The notes under the pieces: model-generated
What the model was told of the DNA's origin: nothing
What the model saw: the letters and a program-made list of their open reading frames with translations, nothing else
The model's database searches: none
Assembly: GCA_964605655.1 (NCBI GenBank)
Contig: CAZSDK010000019.1
Coordinates: 1-64,000 of the forward strand
DNA: 64,000 nucleotides
Source of the DNA: JAKLIX01 sp964605655
GTDB lineage: Bacteria; Bacteroidota; Bacteroidia; Bacteroidales; CAIXZF01
Direction: 5' to 3'
Shown here: positions 49,880 through 58,918 of the stretch, piece after piece
How the letters are laid out: the number at the start of each line of letters is the position of its first letter
Numbering within the stretch: position 1 is the first letter of the stretch
Program-made: the position numbers and the translations under genes

Positions 49880-50464
49880 TCATGACTTTCCCCGGGACTG
49901 CTGACTGATTGCCCACAACAGCTTGTTCTGGATAATTTTAAAGAAATCGATGTTCCTTTCATCTTTAGGGTTGTAATCAATACTTGTCGTATAAATATCC
50001 TTAACCTTCTGATAGAAGAATCTCTCGGATAACCTGATTTCACGTATCCTGTCAAGCAGTTCATCAAAGTACTTCATGGAACTGCCACTCTTTAAACGGT
50101 CGTCGTTCAGGCTAAACCCCTTTACAATGTGTTCTTTCAGGCGTTGAGTTGCCCAAATGCGAAATTGAGTTCCTTGCATCGATTTTACCCGGTAACCAAC
50201 GGATATTATTACATCCAGGTTGTAAAATTTAACGGGCCGGTCTACGCCACTTATGTGCAAAATTTGCACATTGCTTTTCTCATCTAATTCCCCCTCTTCA
50301 AAAACATTCTTTATATGTTTAGTGATGACGCTTCTTTCTTTTTGAAACAAGTCGCTGATTTGGGATTGTGAAAGCCAGACAGTTTCATCTTTAACGCGAA
50401 CATCAATTTTGATGCTACCTTCCTTGTTCTGGTAAATAATTATTTCATTATCAGGCTCTTCCAT
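49880..50464 (-). pseudogene. rhuM: Truncated RhuM-family virulence protein
   Basis: The 194-residue frame matches the N-terminal part of RhuM proteins: IIIYQNKEGSIKIDVRVKDE, TVWLSQSQISDLFQKERSVI, HIKNVFEEGELDEKSNVQIL, VKFYNLDVIISVGYRVKSMQ and FFKIIQNKLLWAIS. Full-length RhuM is about 330 residues and continues after this point; here the frame breaks into QQSRGKS and a stop, with no continuation in the other frames. RhuM genes are often carried in type I restriction or genomic islands; their job is unsettled. It overlaps by one base a second decayed frame upstream and sits 103 bases from tRNA-Arg. Confidence 0.85.
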
Positions 50465-50614
50465 CAGTTCTTCTCCTCCCGGTTAAATGGCACTTCAATC
50501 CCCAGTTCGTTACAAAGATCTGCAAAAATCCTCTGTAAGTCTATCCTTACACAGCAATTTTAAAATCTCTATTCGTTTCTCAGACACCTGATGGAATAGC
50601 CATGGCGGTACCAT
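50464..50614 (-). pseudogene. Frameshifted short gene upstream of rhuM
   Basis: From an ATG at 50614 the minus strand reads MVPPWLFHQVSEKRIEILKL and then LCKDRLTED in one frame, and goes on in another as LQRIFADLCNELGIEVPF and NREEKN, ending with a TGA whose final A is the first base of the rhuM ATG. The 151 bases imply one frameshift near 50525-50530. The intact product would be about 50 residues. I do not recognise it. The TGATG coupling suggests it was cotranscribed with rhuM. Confidence 0.5.
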
Positions 50615-50649
50615 TTTTGTACGTACTTTCATAAAACAGAACGACGATA

Positions 50650-51162
50650 ATGAAACTTAGGCCCAATAAAAAGAATATCAGCACTTTAATCTATTTGCTG
50701 GTGTTTATGGCCCAGATATTCCTCACTCACACGGCCTTCTCCCAGGTTAAGGTCTACAAAGGCACTTCCTCCTATTCTTCGGATGTCATCTGCACGGTGA
50801 GGGATTCAAAGGTCTATGACAAGAATTCGAGCTATTCCTCCGATGTCATCTGTCATGTGGATGGAAATGCGGTGTACAAGAGGACCTCTTCTTACCGCTC
50901 TGACATCCTGTTTACCGTCATCGACGGGAAGGTGTATAAAGGCAGCTCGACCTATCGGTCGGATATCGTCTGGACCATCCGCGACGGGAAGATCTATGAA
51001 GGGACCTCTTCCTACCGTTCGGATGTGGTGGCCACCATCAGCGACCAGGAGGTGTATTCCGGCAACTCAGGCTATCGCTCCGATATTGAGTTCAGTTTTG
51101 ACGGGTTTCTCACCCTGCCCGAGTTCGTGGCGGTGTGGTATGCGGTGAAGTACGATTATTAG
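50650..51162 (+). CDS. Secreted protein made of six 20-residue repeats
   Basis: The 170-residue protein has a signal peptide (LIYLLVFMAQIFLTHTAFSQ) and then six tandem 20-residue repeats, for example VYKGTSSYSSDVICTVRDSK, VYKRTSSYRSDILFTVIDGK and IYEGTSSYRSDVVATISDQE. The consensus is VYxGxSSYRSDIxxTIxDGK. The periodicity and alternating hydrophobics suggest a beta-solenoid or stacked hairpins. The C-terminus, TLPEFVAVWYAVKYDY, is unlike the repeats. I do not know a named family or a function; surface or periplasmic location is inferred. Confidence 0.8.
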   Translation: MKLRPNKKNISTLIYLLVFMAQIFLTHTAFSQVKVYKGTSSYSSDVICTVRDSKVYDKNSSYSSDVICHVDGNAVYKRTSSYRSDILFTVIDGKVYKGSSTYRSDIVWTIRDGKIYEGTSSYRSDVVATISDQEVYSGNSGYRSDIEFSFDGFLTLPEFVAVWYAVKYDY

Positions 51163-51199
51163 TGGGCAGTGAAGCAGTGGGCAGTAGACAGTAGGCAGT
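51161..51199 (+). repeat. Short interspersed words AGTRGGCAGT
   Basis: AGTGGGCAGT at 51161-51170 and 51176-51185 and AGTAGGCAGT at 51190-51199 form an irregular tandem of a 10-base word (spacing 15 and 14). The first copy overlaps the stop codon of the repeat protein gene. No gene or promoter is seen in the following 51200-51400. Confidence 0.8.
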
Positions 51200-51400
51200 C
51201 TTTTAGTTTACCTGGTCGCTGCCATTAAATAAATGATTCTGGCTAGAATTTGGTCTTAGCCGCCTTTTCAAGTAAATGTTTTATTATTTTTATCTGATGT
51301 TACAGGCAGAAGGAGAAAGGGAATCATTAATAGTTTGATATTCAAACAATAAAAGAAGGTTTCAAGATCGTTGCCCTTATTCATTAATCCATTACCTCTC

Positions 51401-51961
51401 ATGAAAAAGCACTTCATTTGGTATTTCGTTATGGGTTTGATCTTATGTTGGGGTTGCACCGGCCCAAGGTATGTGACTGAAAAATACATTAAGACCAGGG
51501 TCGAACCGCATATCACAAATGCGTACAGCTCGGTAAAGCTTCTTCACCTGTACACAGGGAAGTGCATTGGTACTGAATCTTATCTTGAGCTCACGGGATA
51601 TAAAAAGGACTCCACCAAGTACCTGATTGTTGCGGCAGACCGCTATTTTATGGCCAGGAAGAAGATTAAAAGTTCTCCCGTGGGAGTGGGAGAAGTGACT
51701 TTCATACAGCTCACCCCGGCTCAATGTCAGGCCTTTATTGACAACTACCAGGTGTTGCAGGTGCAGATCAAACCCGACAAGCCAGGGAACAAAGAGACCT
51801 ATTACCGGGATTTTACCATTTCCGATGATCTGTTTATCAGCCTCAGAAAAGGTTATGGAGGTGAACCTGAGAGTCAGGTGGATTTATGGATCAAAGGAGA
51901 ACGATATACTACCGATGCCCGGACCCTGCTCAGGAACATTCAGAAATTTCTAACTTATTAG
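51401..51961 (+). CDS. Putative lipoprotein of unknown function
   Basis: The ATG at 51401 gives 186 residues; a TTG ten codons upstream is in frame. The start MKKHFIWYFVMGLILCWGC carries a lipoprotein-type signal with the Cys near residue 19. The mature part (RVEPHITNAYSSVKLLHLYT, LIVAADRYFMARKKIKSSPV, FIQLTPAQCQAFIDNYQVLQ) is not of a family I recognise. It appears to be a single-gene unit between the repeat protein and the gliding-type protein. Confidence 0.6.
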   Translation: MKKHFIWYFVMGLILCWGCTGPRYVTEKYIKTRVEPHITNAYSSVKLLHLYTGKCIGTESYLELTGYKKDSTKYLIVAADRYFMARKKIKSSPVGVGEVTFIQLTPAQCQAFIDNYQVLQVQIKPDKPGNKETYYRDFTISDDLFISLRKGYGGEPESQVDLWIKGERYTTDARTLLRNIQKFLTY

Positions 51962-52067
51962 TGCTGAAAATCTTTATTATCAATATTTTAATTTGATCAG
52001 GCAACGAAGGGGGTGCCTCTTTGTCTTTACCTCGATTTTGCAGTTACCAATTCTCAGTTCTGTTTTT

Positions 52068-55000
52068 ATGCCTGATTATTTTGTTGACCGGAACATCAAA
52101 CTGGGATTCACCATCCTGTTGTTCTTGGCATTATTCACAGTGGGGAAGGCACAGCCTCCCTGTGCCACCAATCCCATTGCCGACGATTTCTGTGCTTCGG
52201 CCACTCCTATATGCAACCTGAACGGATATTGCGGGAACACCAGTGCTTTTTACACCAACACGGTGAGCCCGACGAACAGCAGTAATGAGACCTACACCCC
52301 TTTGGGTGCCGTTTTCTGTGCTACCATCCAGAACAATTCCTGGCTGAAGTTCATCGCCGACTCTACTATAGCCATCTTCGATGTATGGTGCAGCAACTGC
52401 CTTCACAATCACGGCATACAGATGCAGATATACGCTACCACCAACTGTTACAATTTTACTTCAGTCTCCAACTGCTGGAATCCACAGCATCCCACCAACG
52501 GGCAGATTGTTGCCACTGGGCTCACCGTTGGCAACACCTATTATTTTATGATTGATGGTACACAGGGTGATGTCTGCGATTATGTAATAGCCTGTAGCGT
52601 CGGTGTCAGCATTGCCCCTGTGATCTCTCTCGACCAGACCATCTGTGCGGGCCAGTCAGCCACCGTTTCCTCAACGGGAGGTGTCACCTACCAATGGTCA
52701 TCCTTTCCTCCTGACCCATCGCTGGCAGGTCAACAGACCAATCCCATATTGAATGTTTCTCCTTCGGTAACCACTACTTATACGGTTACGGTCAGCAATA
52801 CCGGCTACAATACCTTCTGTACCACCGATACGACAATTCTCAGCACGGTGATCACCGTGAACAATGTCGCCGCTCAGGTTACCTCTGTCACCTCTGCTAC
52901 CTGTGGTCAGAATAACGGTGCCATTACCGTGACCGGTACCGGTGGGATCAGCACCAGTTACTCATACTTGTGGAATACGACCCCGGCCCAGTCGACCCCG
53001 GCTATCAGCAACCTGGCAGGGGGTACCTATACGGTCACGGTCACCAATGCCGGTTGCTCGGTGACCCTTTCGCAGCAGGTACCACTAATACCGCCGCCTG
53101 TGGCCTCTATCAGTAATTTCACCAACGCCTATTGTAACCTGCCCAATGGTCTCGCCGTGGCTCAGGTCGCCGCTGGGACCCCTACCTTCAGCTATGTCTG
53201 GAATTCTACCCCTCCGCAGTATACCAATGTATTACAGAATGTCTATGGAGGCGTGTACACGGTTTCCGTGACTGACCAGAACAGCTGTGTGACGACGGCT
53301 ACCGTGACCATTACCGATGTGCCTGTGCAGCCGGTCACCCTGGCTCCCCTTACCAATATCTGTGAGAATGCGAGCCCTTTTACCCTCTCAGGGAACAGTC
53401 CGGCCGGTGGTTGGTTCACCGGTACGGGTGTTGTGGGCAATACCTTTGATCCGGCTCTTGCCGGTGCAGGCACCTATACGATCACCTATCATTACACTGA
53501 CCAGAACAGTTGTACGGATTCTGCATCCAAGCAGATCATCGTTTATCCTGCACCTGTTGTGGTTTTTCCGCCCTATACAGGTTTATGCCTGGATGCTCAG
53601 CCCCTGGCACTAAATACGGCCACTCCTGCCGGGGGAACATACAGCGGTCCTGGTATTGCCGGAAATGTTTTCGACCCGGCTTCCATAGGTGTGGGCACCT
53701 ATACGATCACCTACACTATGATCAACTCTTATGGATGCACGGATACGGAAACACAATCCATGCAGGTCTTTGCCGTACCGGTGGTTACCCTGGCCCCTTT
53801 GAACTCCGTTTGTGTCAACGCTGGCTATGTCCCTTTGACAGGAGGCAGCCCGGGAGGAGGGACTTACACTGGTCCGGGCCTGATAGGGACCATTTTTGTG
53901 CCGGCACAGACCGGTGTGGGTACTTTCACACTTACCTATACCTATCATGACAGTCATGGATGCGGAGGATCCCAATCACAGACCATCACCGTCGTGCCTG
54001 TCCCGGTGGCCACTCTGGCTCCATTCACCGATGTTTGTGAAGGAAGTGCGGCTTTTACACTCACCGGCGGCACCCCTCAGGGAGGTGTTTTCCTGGGCAC
54101 GGCAGTGTCGAACGGGATGTTCGATCCGGTCATTAGTGGCACCGGGACCTTCAACATCGGATATTCATTCTACGATTCCGTGGGCGGATGCGGAGATACG
54201 GCCTGGCAGACACTTACGGTAAGGACCCCTCCCACCATCAGCTTTCCTGAATTACCCAAATTATGTGAGGGGGATGATACCTTGATGCTCAACACAGGAA
54301 TGCCCACAGGAGGGACCTATTCCGGATCAGGAGTCGCCGGAAGTATATTTAATCCTGCCGTGACAGGTCTCGGGGTTTTTCCCATCACCTATACCATCCA
54401 GGATCAGTACAACTGTCAGAATGATTCCACACAAAACCTCACGGTGTATCCCTTACCGGAGATTTTCGATGTCGGCGGGGGAGGGTTGACCTGCGTGGGG
54501 TTTGAAGGTGTGCCGGTGGATCTGGACAGCTCCGAGGTGGACATTCAGTACCAGTTGTTACTGAGCGGAAACCCGGTTGGTATCCCGGTTACAGGAACCG
54601 GCTCACCGATAACTTTTGGCAGCCAGGCGGTCCAGGGATACTATTCAGCGGTCGCGACCGGTACCATTTCCGGTTGTACTTCCTTCATGTCAGATTCCGT
54701 GTTTATCGGGATGCTCCCCACCCCGCAAATCAACATGCCCGCTGAGGTATTTCTGTGTGATCTGCCCGAATTACAGCTCGATGCAGGGTATTTCCAGGAT
54801 ACGGTGAGCTATGAATGGGAGAATGGAACTGAGTCGCGGTACTTTACCGTCAACGAACCCGGGACCTACACAGTCAAGGTCAGCCTGGGGTTCTGCTATG
54901 ACACCGCCTCTACAGAGGTGAAAGACTGCAGCGACCTGTGGGTCCCCAATGTGTTTACGCCCAACGGATCGGGAGGGAATGAGACCTTCCATGCCAAGGT

Positions 55001-55226
55001 GACAGAGGGGAATATCCTGGAGTATCACCTCAGGGTCTTTGATCGTTGGGGCAAGCAGATGTATGCATCCGATAATATCGATGAAGGATGGGACGGAAAG
55101 AACACAGCCAGCGGGGTGGCATGTTCTGAAGGCACCTACTTTTTCTTGATCCGTTATAAAGCCGATGCTTTTCCTCAAGATCCCAAAGACAGGCAGGTCG
55201 CGGGTTCTGTTACCCTTCTGAGATAG
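52068..55226 (+). CDS. Large surface protein with gliding-type C-terminal domain (T9SS type B)
   Basis: The ATG at 52068 gives 1,052 residues with signal NIKLGFTILLFLALFTVGKA; a TTG 25 codons upstream is in frame. After a Cys-rich N-terminal domain (DFCASATPICNLNGYCGN) come SprB-like segments (TSATCGQNNGAITVTGTGG and the like) and at least five repeats of about 75 residues such as VTLAPLNSVCVNAGYVPLTG followed by GGTYTGPGLIGTIF. The end is the gliding-motility-associated domain: LWVPNVFTPNGSGGNETFHA, YHLRVFDRWGKQMYAS and DEGWDGKNTASGVACSEGTY. This end targets proteins to type IX secretion. An adhesin-like role is inferred. Confidence 0.92.
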   Translation: MPDYFVDRNIKLGFTILLFLALFTVGKAQPPCATNPIADDFCASATPICNLNGYCGNTSAFYTNTVSPTNSSNETYTPLGAVFCATIQNNSWLKFIADSTIAIFDVWCSNCLHNHGIQMQIYATTNCYNFTSVSNCWNPQHPTNGQIVATGLTVGNTYYFMIDGTQGDVCDYVIACSVGVSIAPVISLDQTICAGQSATVSSTGGVTYQWSSFPPDPSLAGQQTNPILNVSPSVTTTYTVTVSNTGYNTFCTTDTTILSTVITVNNVAAQVTSVTSATCGQNNGAITVTGTGGISTSYSYLWNTTPAQSTPAISNLAGGTYTVTVTNAGCSVTLSQQVPLIPPPVASISNFTNAYCNLPNGLAVAQVAAGTPTFSYVWNSTPPQYTNVLQNVYGGVYTVSVTDQNSCVTTATVTITDVPVQPVTLAPLTNICENASPFTLSGNSPAGGWFTGTGVVGNTFDPALAGAGTYTITYHYTDQNSCTDSASKQIIVYPAPVVVFPPYTGLCLDAQPLALNTATPAGGTYSGPGIAGNVFDPASIGVGTYTITYTMINSYGCTDTETQSMQVFAVPVVTLAPLNSVCVNAGYVPLTGGSPGGGTYTGPGLIGTIFVPAQTGVGTFTLTYTYHDSHGCGGSQSQTITVVPVPVATLAPFTDVCEGSAAFTLTGGTPQGGVFLGTAVSNGMFDPVISGTGTFNIGYSFYDSVGGCGDTAWQTLTVRTPPTISFPELPKLCEGDDTLMLNTGMPTGGTYSGSGVAGSIFNPAVTGLGVFPITYTIQDQYNCQNDSTQNLTVYPLPEIFDVGGGGLTCVGFEGVPVDLDSSEVDIQYQLLLSGNPVGIPVTGTGSPITFGSQAVQGYYSAVATGTISGCTSFMSDSVFIGMLPTPQINMPAEVFLCDLPELQLDAGYFQDTVSYEWENGTESRYFTVNEPGTYTVKVSLGFCYDTASTEVKDCSDLWVPNVFTPNGSGGNETFHAKVTEGNILEYHLRVFDRWGKQMYASDNIDEGWDGKNTASGVACSEGTYFFLIRYKADAFPQDPKDRQVAGSVTLLR

Positions 55227-55294
55227 TTCATCCCGAGTTTTTTTAATCCAGACCAATTGATCGTGTTATCATGACGAAAAATTATTGTAATTTT

Positions 55295-55308
55295 GGTAAT
55301 CAATTACC
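55295..55308. promoter_or_regulatory. Palindrome upstream of the PepSY-TM gene
   Basis: GGTAATCAATTACC is a 14-base interrupted palindrome 40 bases before the start codon at 55348, followed by AT-rich GATAATTATT and GATAATAA. It could bind a dimeric regulator; a Fur-like or DtxR-like metal regulator would suit a PepSY-TM gene, but this is a guess. Confidence 0.35.
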
Positions 55309-55347
55309 GAATTGCGATAATTATTTAAGTTATTGATAATAAGTCAC

Positions 55348-56937
55348 ATGGGTCTGGATGGCAGCAGGAAGTGGTTTAAAAAGTGGCATAAATGGCCTGC
55401 TTTGGTACTATCTCTTTTCATTCTTCTTTTTGCTGCGTCGGGGATTGTTCTCAATCACCGTTACTGGTTTTCTCATGTGGATGTAAGCCGGAACCTGCTG
55501 CCTGCCCAGTACCGTTACCAGAACTGGAATCTGGCGGCTGTAAAGGGTTCTATGGCCATCAGTCCCGACAGTGTTCTCTTATTCGGGAATATTGGGGTCT
55601 GGCTCACAGACAAGGATTATCGCTGGTTTAAAGATTTTAATAAGGGTTTTCCCAAAGGAAATGATAACAGGAAGGTGTCATCCCTCTGCATGACGCCAGC
55701 CGGGGACCTTTATGCAGGGACTTTATTCGGGTTGTACCGTTTTCAGAAGGGAGAGAAAGCCTGGATAAGAATCGATTTACCGGTGCCTGAGGAGCGGGTG
55801 GTAAAGGTGATGGTTGCGGAGGGCAGTTTGTGGGTGATGACCCGTTCTAACCTGATGAAAAGACCTGTTGACAAGCGTGCCGGGCCCTTTCAAAGGATAC
55901 AGGTCCCCAAAGGGGAAGATGATGATGGCGGGGTAGGACTGTTCAGGACTCTGTGGGTGATCCATTCCGGGGAGATATATGGTCAGGCAGGAAGATTGCT
56001 GGTGGATTTTGTGGCCCTGGTATTTGTTTTTCTGACGGTGACAGGGCTGATCTATTTCATCACTCCGTGGATGTTGAAGAGGCTGAGACAAAAGATCAAA
56101 AAGCGGTGGGTCAGTGTCAACCGTTTTTCGTTGCGCTGGCATAACATCACGGGTTCCTGGCTGATCCTGCTGTTGTTCCTTACCGCTCTCACCGGCATGT
56201 TCCTGAGGCCGCCCCTGCTGATCAGCATTGCCACTGCCCGGGTGGCACCCATTCCCTTTTCCATGCTGGATGATCCCAATCCATGGAATGACCGCTTCCG
56301 GGACCTTATCTACGACCCAGACCACAAGGCATACATCCTGGCCACTTCAGAGGGTATTTACCATACGGAGGATCATTTTCACGGCATCCTGCAAAAGTTT
56401 ACTGAGCAACCACCGGTCAGTGTGATGGGTATCACCGTGCTGCAGAAACATCCTTCAGGAGGTTTTCTGGTAGGTTCCTTCAGCGGAATGTTCCTTTGGA
56501 AGCCGGATCAGGGGTTTACTCTCGACTATTTGACAGGCCAACGCGTTGATCCGGCCCGTTTTGAGGGGAGACCTTTTGCATCCATTGGTGTGAGCGGGTT
56601 TCTCAGGAAGTCTGACGGTCAGGAGGTGATCTTCGATTACGCCAACGGGGCTATGGTGTCGTCACTACCGGCTGATACTCATCATAATGGCACAGAAGTG
56701 CCATCATTTGCACCCATGTCGGCGGAGGTATTGGAAAATAATCCGATGTCGTTGTGGAACGTGGCCCTGGAATTTCATACATGCCGTATCTATGGTGCCG
56801 CCATAGGGGATTTTTATATCCTTCTCATTCCGTTGCTGGGATTGGGAATCCTTTTTGTCCTGGTGACCGGATTTTTCTCCTGGTACCTGGGCCGAAAGAA
56901 GAAAATGCGCTTACGATCGAAGGCTATTCAGCAGTAA
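55348..56937 (+). CDS. PepSY-associated TM-helix protein with propeller-like insert
   Basis: The ATG at 55348 gives 529 residues; a TTG five codons upstream is possible. The start WFKKWHKWPALVLSLFILLF and SGIVLNH is the PepSY-TM signature. Further membrane segments lie near 225-245 (LVFVFLTVTGLIYFITPWML), after RWHNITGSW (about 275-290) and at the C-terminus (LLIPLLGLGILFVLVTGFFS). Between them, periplasmic parts read like beta-propeller blades: DLYAGTLFGLYRFQKGEKAW and GGFLVGSFSGMFLWKPD. PepSY-TM proteins often accompany siderophore uptake or ferric reduction. The role is inferred only from family. Confidence 0.85.
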   Translation: MGLDGSRKWFKKWHKWPALVLSLFILLFAASGIVLNHRYWFSHVDVSRNLLPAQYRYQNWNLAAVKGSMAISPDSVLLFGNIGVWLTDKDYRWFKDFNKGFPKGNDNRKVSSLCMTPAGDLYAGTLFGLYRFQKGEKAWIRIDLPVPEERVVKVMVAEGSLWVMTRSNLMKRPVDKRAGPFQRIQVPKGEDDDGGVGLFRTLWVIHSGEIYGQAGRLLVDFVALVFVFLTVTGLIYFITPWMLKRLRQKIKKRWVSVNRFSLRWHNITGSWLILLLFLTALTGMFLRPPLLISIATARVAPIPFSMLDDPNPWNDRFRDLIYDPDHKAYILATSEGIYHTEDHFHGILQKFTEQPPVSVMGITVLQKHPSGGFLVGSFSGMFLWKPDQGFTLDYLTGQRVDPARFEGRPFASIGVSGFLRKSDGQEVIFDYANGAMVSSLPADTHHNGTEVPSFAPMSAEVLENNPMSLWNVALEFHTCRIYGAAIGDFYILLIPLLGLGILFVLVTGFFSWYLGRKKKMRLRSKAIQQ

Positions 56938-57820
56938 AGCGTATCCCGGCTCCCTGGTGGAATCTTGCATCTGAAAAAGTTCTCAGTTCAGGGACCTGTT
57001 GTATGTTCAGCTGCGGGTTCATCTGGTAGAAAAGATGCAGGTGTTTGAAGAATCCCTGTTTTCTGCCCACCCTGAAATCCACACCCAGAGGAGCATAGAT
57101 ACCAAGATCAAATCCCTGTTTCAGGAAGAAGGTCTCATTATCCTGAAGATTCTCGCTGGTGAGGTCGATGGTGTAGTAATCATCTCCGTTGATAATCCGG
57201 GTTCCATGGTCCTGCCACCGGTCGATGGTCAGTTTGTTCTCGATTGACATCCCTGCCCTGATCCCTGCCCCGGCATAAACATTCCAGCGGGCTGCAGGAT
57301 TATAACGCAGCAGGTAGGAGATGTCGAGGCAAAGGATACTGGAGCGGTATCTTATGCTGTAATCGGTGCGGGAAAAGGTGTCGATCAGATATTCCTGTCC
57401 GGTCTGAGTGGAGATCAGGGTGTCGAAAGGCTGGTCATATTCCTTATAAAAGGATTTATCGAAAGAAGTACCCTCGGCAAAGTGAAATCCAATGCGAAGT
57501 TGCGGATGCAAGGGCAACTCCCGGCCTCCCTTTCCGTATATCGCATATCCTATGCCTGCTGAGAAGGATCCTCCATCCTCCCAGTCAGTAACATTATTGG
57601 AGGAAGAGAACCCGCTGAAATCATTTTTAAGCATCAGGGAGGATGGCGCCAGCTTTTGCAGGTCGGAAAGGGGTAAATTGTGGTCAAGACCGGTAGCCTG
57701 TCCGGAAAACAGATAAACATCCTCGAGCTTCAGACGGGGAGTCTGTGGAGTATCCTGTGACCAGAGTGTCACCAAGGTCGTAAGGATCATTAATAAAACA
57801 AGGGAGAACCTTTTTTTCAT
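56924..57820 (-). CDS. Putative outer membrane beta-barrel protein
   Basis: The 298-residue protein has a signal peptide (FSLVLLMILTTLVTLWSQ) and alternating aromatic strands (FSAGIGYAIYGKGG, PQLRIGFHFAEGTSF, WNVYAGAGIRAGMSIENK, LGIYAPLGVDFRVGRKQGFF), ending FHQGAGIRFTAE. This pattern suits an eight- to twelve-stranded outer membrane barrel of unknown function. Its last 14 bases overlap the end of the convergent PepSY-TM gene. Confidence 0.65.
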   Translation of the reverse strand: MKKRFSLVLLMILTTLVTLWSQDTPQTPRLKLEDVYLFSGQATGLDHNLPLSDLQKLAPSSLMLKNDFSGFSSSNNVTDWEDGGSFSAGIGYAIYGKGGRELPLHPQLRIGFHFAEGTSFDKSFYKEYDQPFDTLISTQTGQEYLIDTFSRTDYSIRYRSSILCLDISYLLRYNPAARWNVYAGAGIRAGMSIENKLTIDRWQDHGTRIINGDDYYTIDLTSENLQDNETFFLKQGFDLGIYAPLGVDFRVGRKQGFFKHLHLFYQMNPQLNIQQVPELRTFSDARFHQGAGIRFTAE

Positions 57821-57892
57821 GGTATAAATAATGAAATGTGCAGATCCGATTGCTGATTACCTTTTACTAACCCGATGGGCAATAGTTTATTG

Positions 57893-57900
57893 TATTTTTG
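57893..57900 (+). promoter_or_regulatory. -7 element of the MORN-repeat gene
   Basis: TATTTTTG, 83 bases before the start at 57983, fits the -7 consensus. Confidence 0.45.
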
Positions 57901-57982
57901 TAAAGGTAAGATACATTGGGATAAACAAGTGAAAAATGGATCTTCTGACTCCAACGTTTTTATAAAATCTATTGACTATAAT

Positions 57983-58528
57983 ATGAAATCGTTTTTGTTA
58001 TTAATTCTGTTAATGCCCTTCCTGGCGTTTTCCCAGGCCACGGTTCCCTGCGATAAACTTACAGATAAAGATCATATCAAGTATTTCGCGGATGACACCA
58101 AGCCTTTCACGGGAAGATGTCTGGTCCGTTATGCCAGCGGTCAGCCAATGATGGAGTCGCCTTATGTCGAAGGAGTGCTTGAGGGAGTTGAGACTTCCTG
58201 GTACGAGAATGGTCAGAAGAAATGGGAGTTTACGTTCAAGGAAGGAAAGTTCAACGGGAAGATCATTTTCTTTTATGAGGATGGGAAGGTGAAGAGTGAG
58301 GAGGTTTATGTAAACGATTACAAATATGGCCGGGCTGTACATTATTATGAAAACGGGAACAAGGAAAGCGAAGGGATGTACGACAATTGCAGGGAGACAG
58401 GTATTTGGCTCTTTTACTATCCTAACGGTGTAAAGAAGGAAGAAGGTCCTTTCAGGGAGGGAGAAAAGACGGGAGAATGGAAGTACTGGGATGAAAAAGG
58501 GAATCCTGTCGAAAACAAGCAGGAGTAG
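57983..58528 (+). CDS. Secreted MORN-repeat protein (YwqK type)
   Basis: The ATG at 57983 gives 181 residues with signal MKSFLLLILLMPFLAFSQ; the frame opens 36 codons earlier without protein-like content. Six MORN-like repeats follow, for example ETSWYENGQKKWEFTFKEGK, KIIFFYEDGKVKSEEVYVND and IWLFYYPNGVKKEEGPFREG. Proteins of this type are annotated as YwqK-family antitoxins, but most Bacteroidota members have a signal peptide and no toxin partner, as here. The function is unknown. Confidence 0.85.
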   Translation: MKSFLLLILLMPFLAFSQATVPCDKLTDKDHIKYFADDTKPFTGRCLVRYASGQPMMESPYVEGVLEGVETSWYENGQKKWEFTFKEGKFNGKIIFFYEDGKVKSEEVYVNDYKYGRAVHYYENGNKESEGMYDNCRETGIWLFYYPNGVKKEEGPFREGEKTGEWKYWDEKGNPVENKQE

Positions 58529-58562
58529 TTACAGCCGGAGTCCCAATTCTGCGGGCAGTATG

Positions 58563-58874
58563 TTAAAACATCTTCAGGGCAGACGGCAAGGCCTGGGTCA
58601 CTTTATGTCCTGCAGCCGGCAGTCCGACCAGAATGGCAGAGACCACTTCTTCTTTGGTAGCACCCAGCTTTTTTGCCATTTCCACGTGGAAGGGGATGCC
58701 ACTTTCGAGGCCCAGTGCTGCCAATACGGCTATGTAGGCCAGGGCTGATGTTTTCTGATCGAGGGCAGAAGCCTGACCAATTTTCATCACCATTTCCATC
58801 CAGGCCTGCTGGTGGGCAGGGGCCTCTTTCATAAAGGCGGCAAAGGCGGCGCTGACAAGGTTTTCATTTTCCAT
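58563..58874 (-). CDS. Carboxymuconolactone decarboxylase-family protein lacking the CxxC
   Basis: The 103-residue helical protein fits the CMD/AhpD fold: ALDQKTSALAYIAVLAALGL, then ESGIPFHVEMAKKLGATKEE and VVSAILVGLPAAGHKVTQAL. In AhpD-like members the spot before the conserved His has CxxC; here it is ESGI, so a peroxidase or disulfide role is unlikely. It may be a structural or decarboxylase-like member. It lies 44 bases after the RND pump gene in the same direction, with a possible TAAATTTG element between (58911-58904). Confidence 0.85.
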   Translation of the reverse strand: MENENLVSAAFAAFMKEAPAHQQAWMEMVMKIGQASALDQKTSALAYIAVLAALGLESGIPFHVEMAKKLGATKEEVVSAILVGLPAAGHKVTQALPSALKMF

Positions 58875-58918
58875 TGTATTGCATTTTTAGGAGGCTCAAT
58901 AAACAAATTTACTCGTTC

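Noticed and set aside
50612..50620. Promoter for the 20-residue repeat protein in TACCATTTTTG
   Set aside because: The spacing between TA and TTTG does not fit TAnnTTTG.
57983..58528. A toxin-antitoxin role for the YwqK-like protein
   Set aside because: It has a signal peptide, MORN repeats and no toxin gene beside it; the family label is not evidence of an antitoxin.
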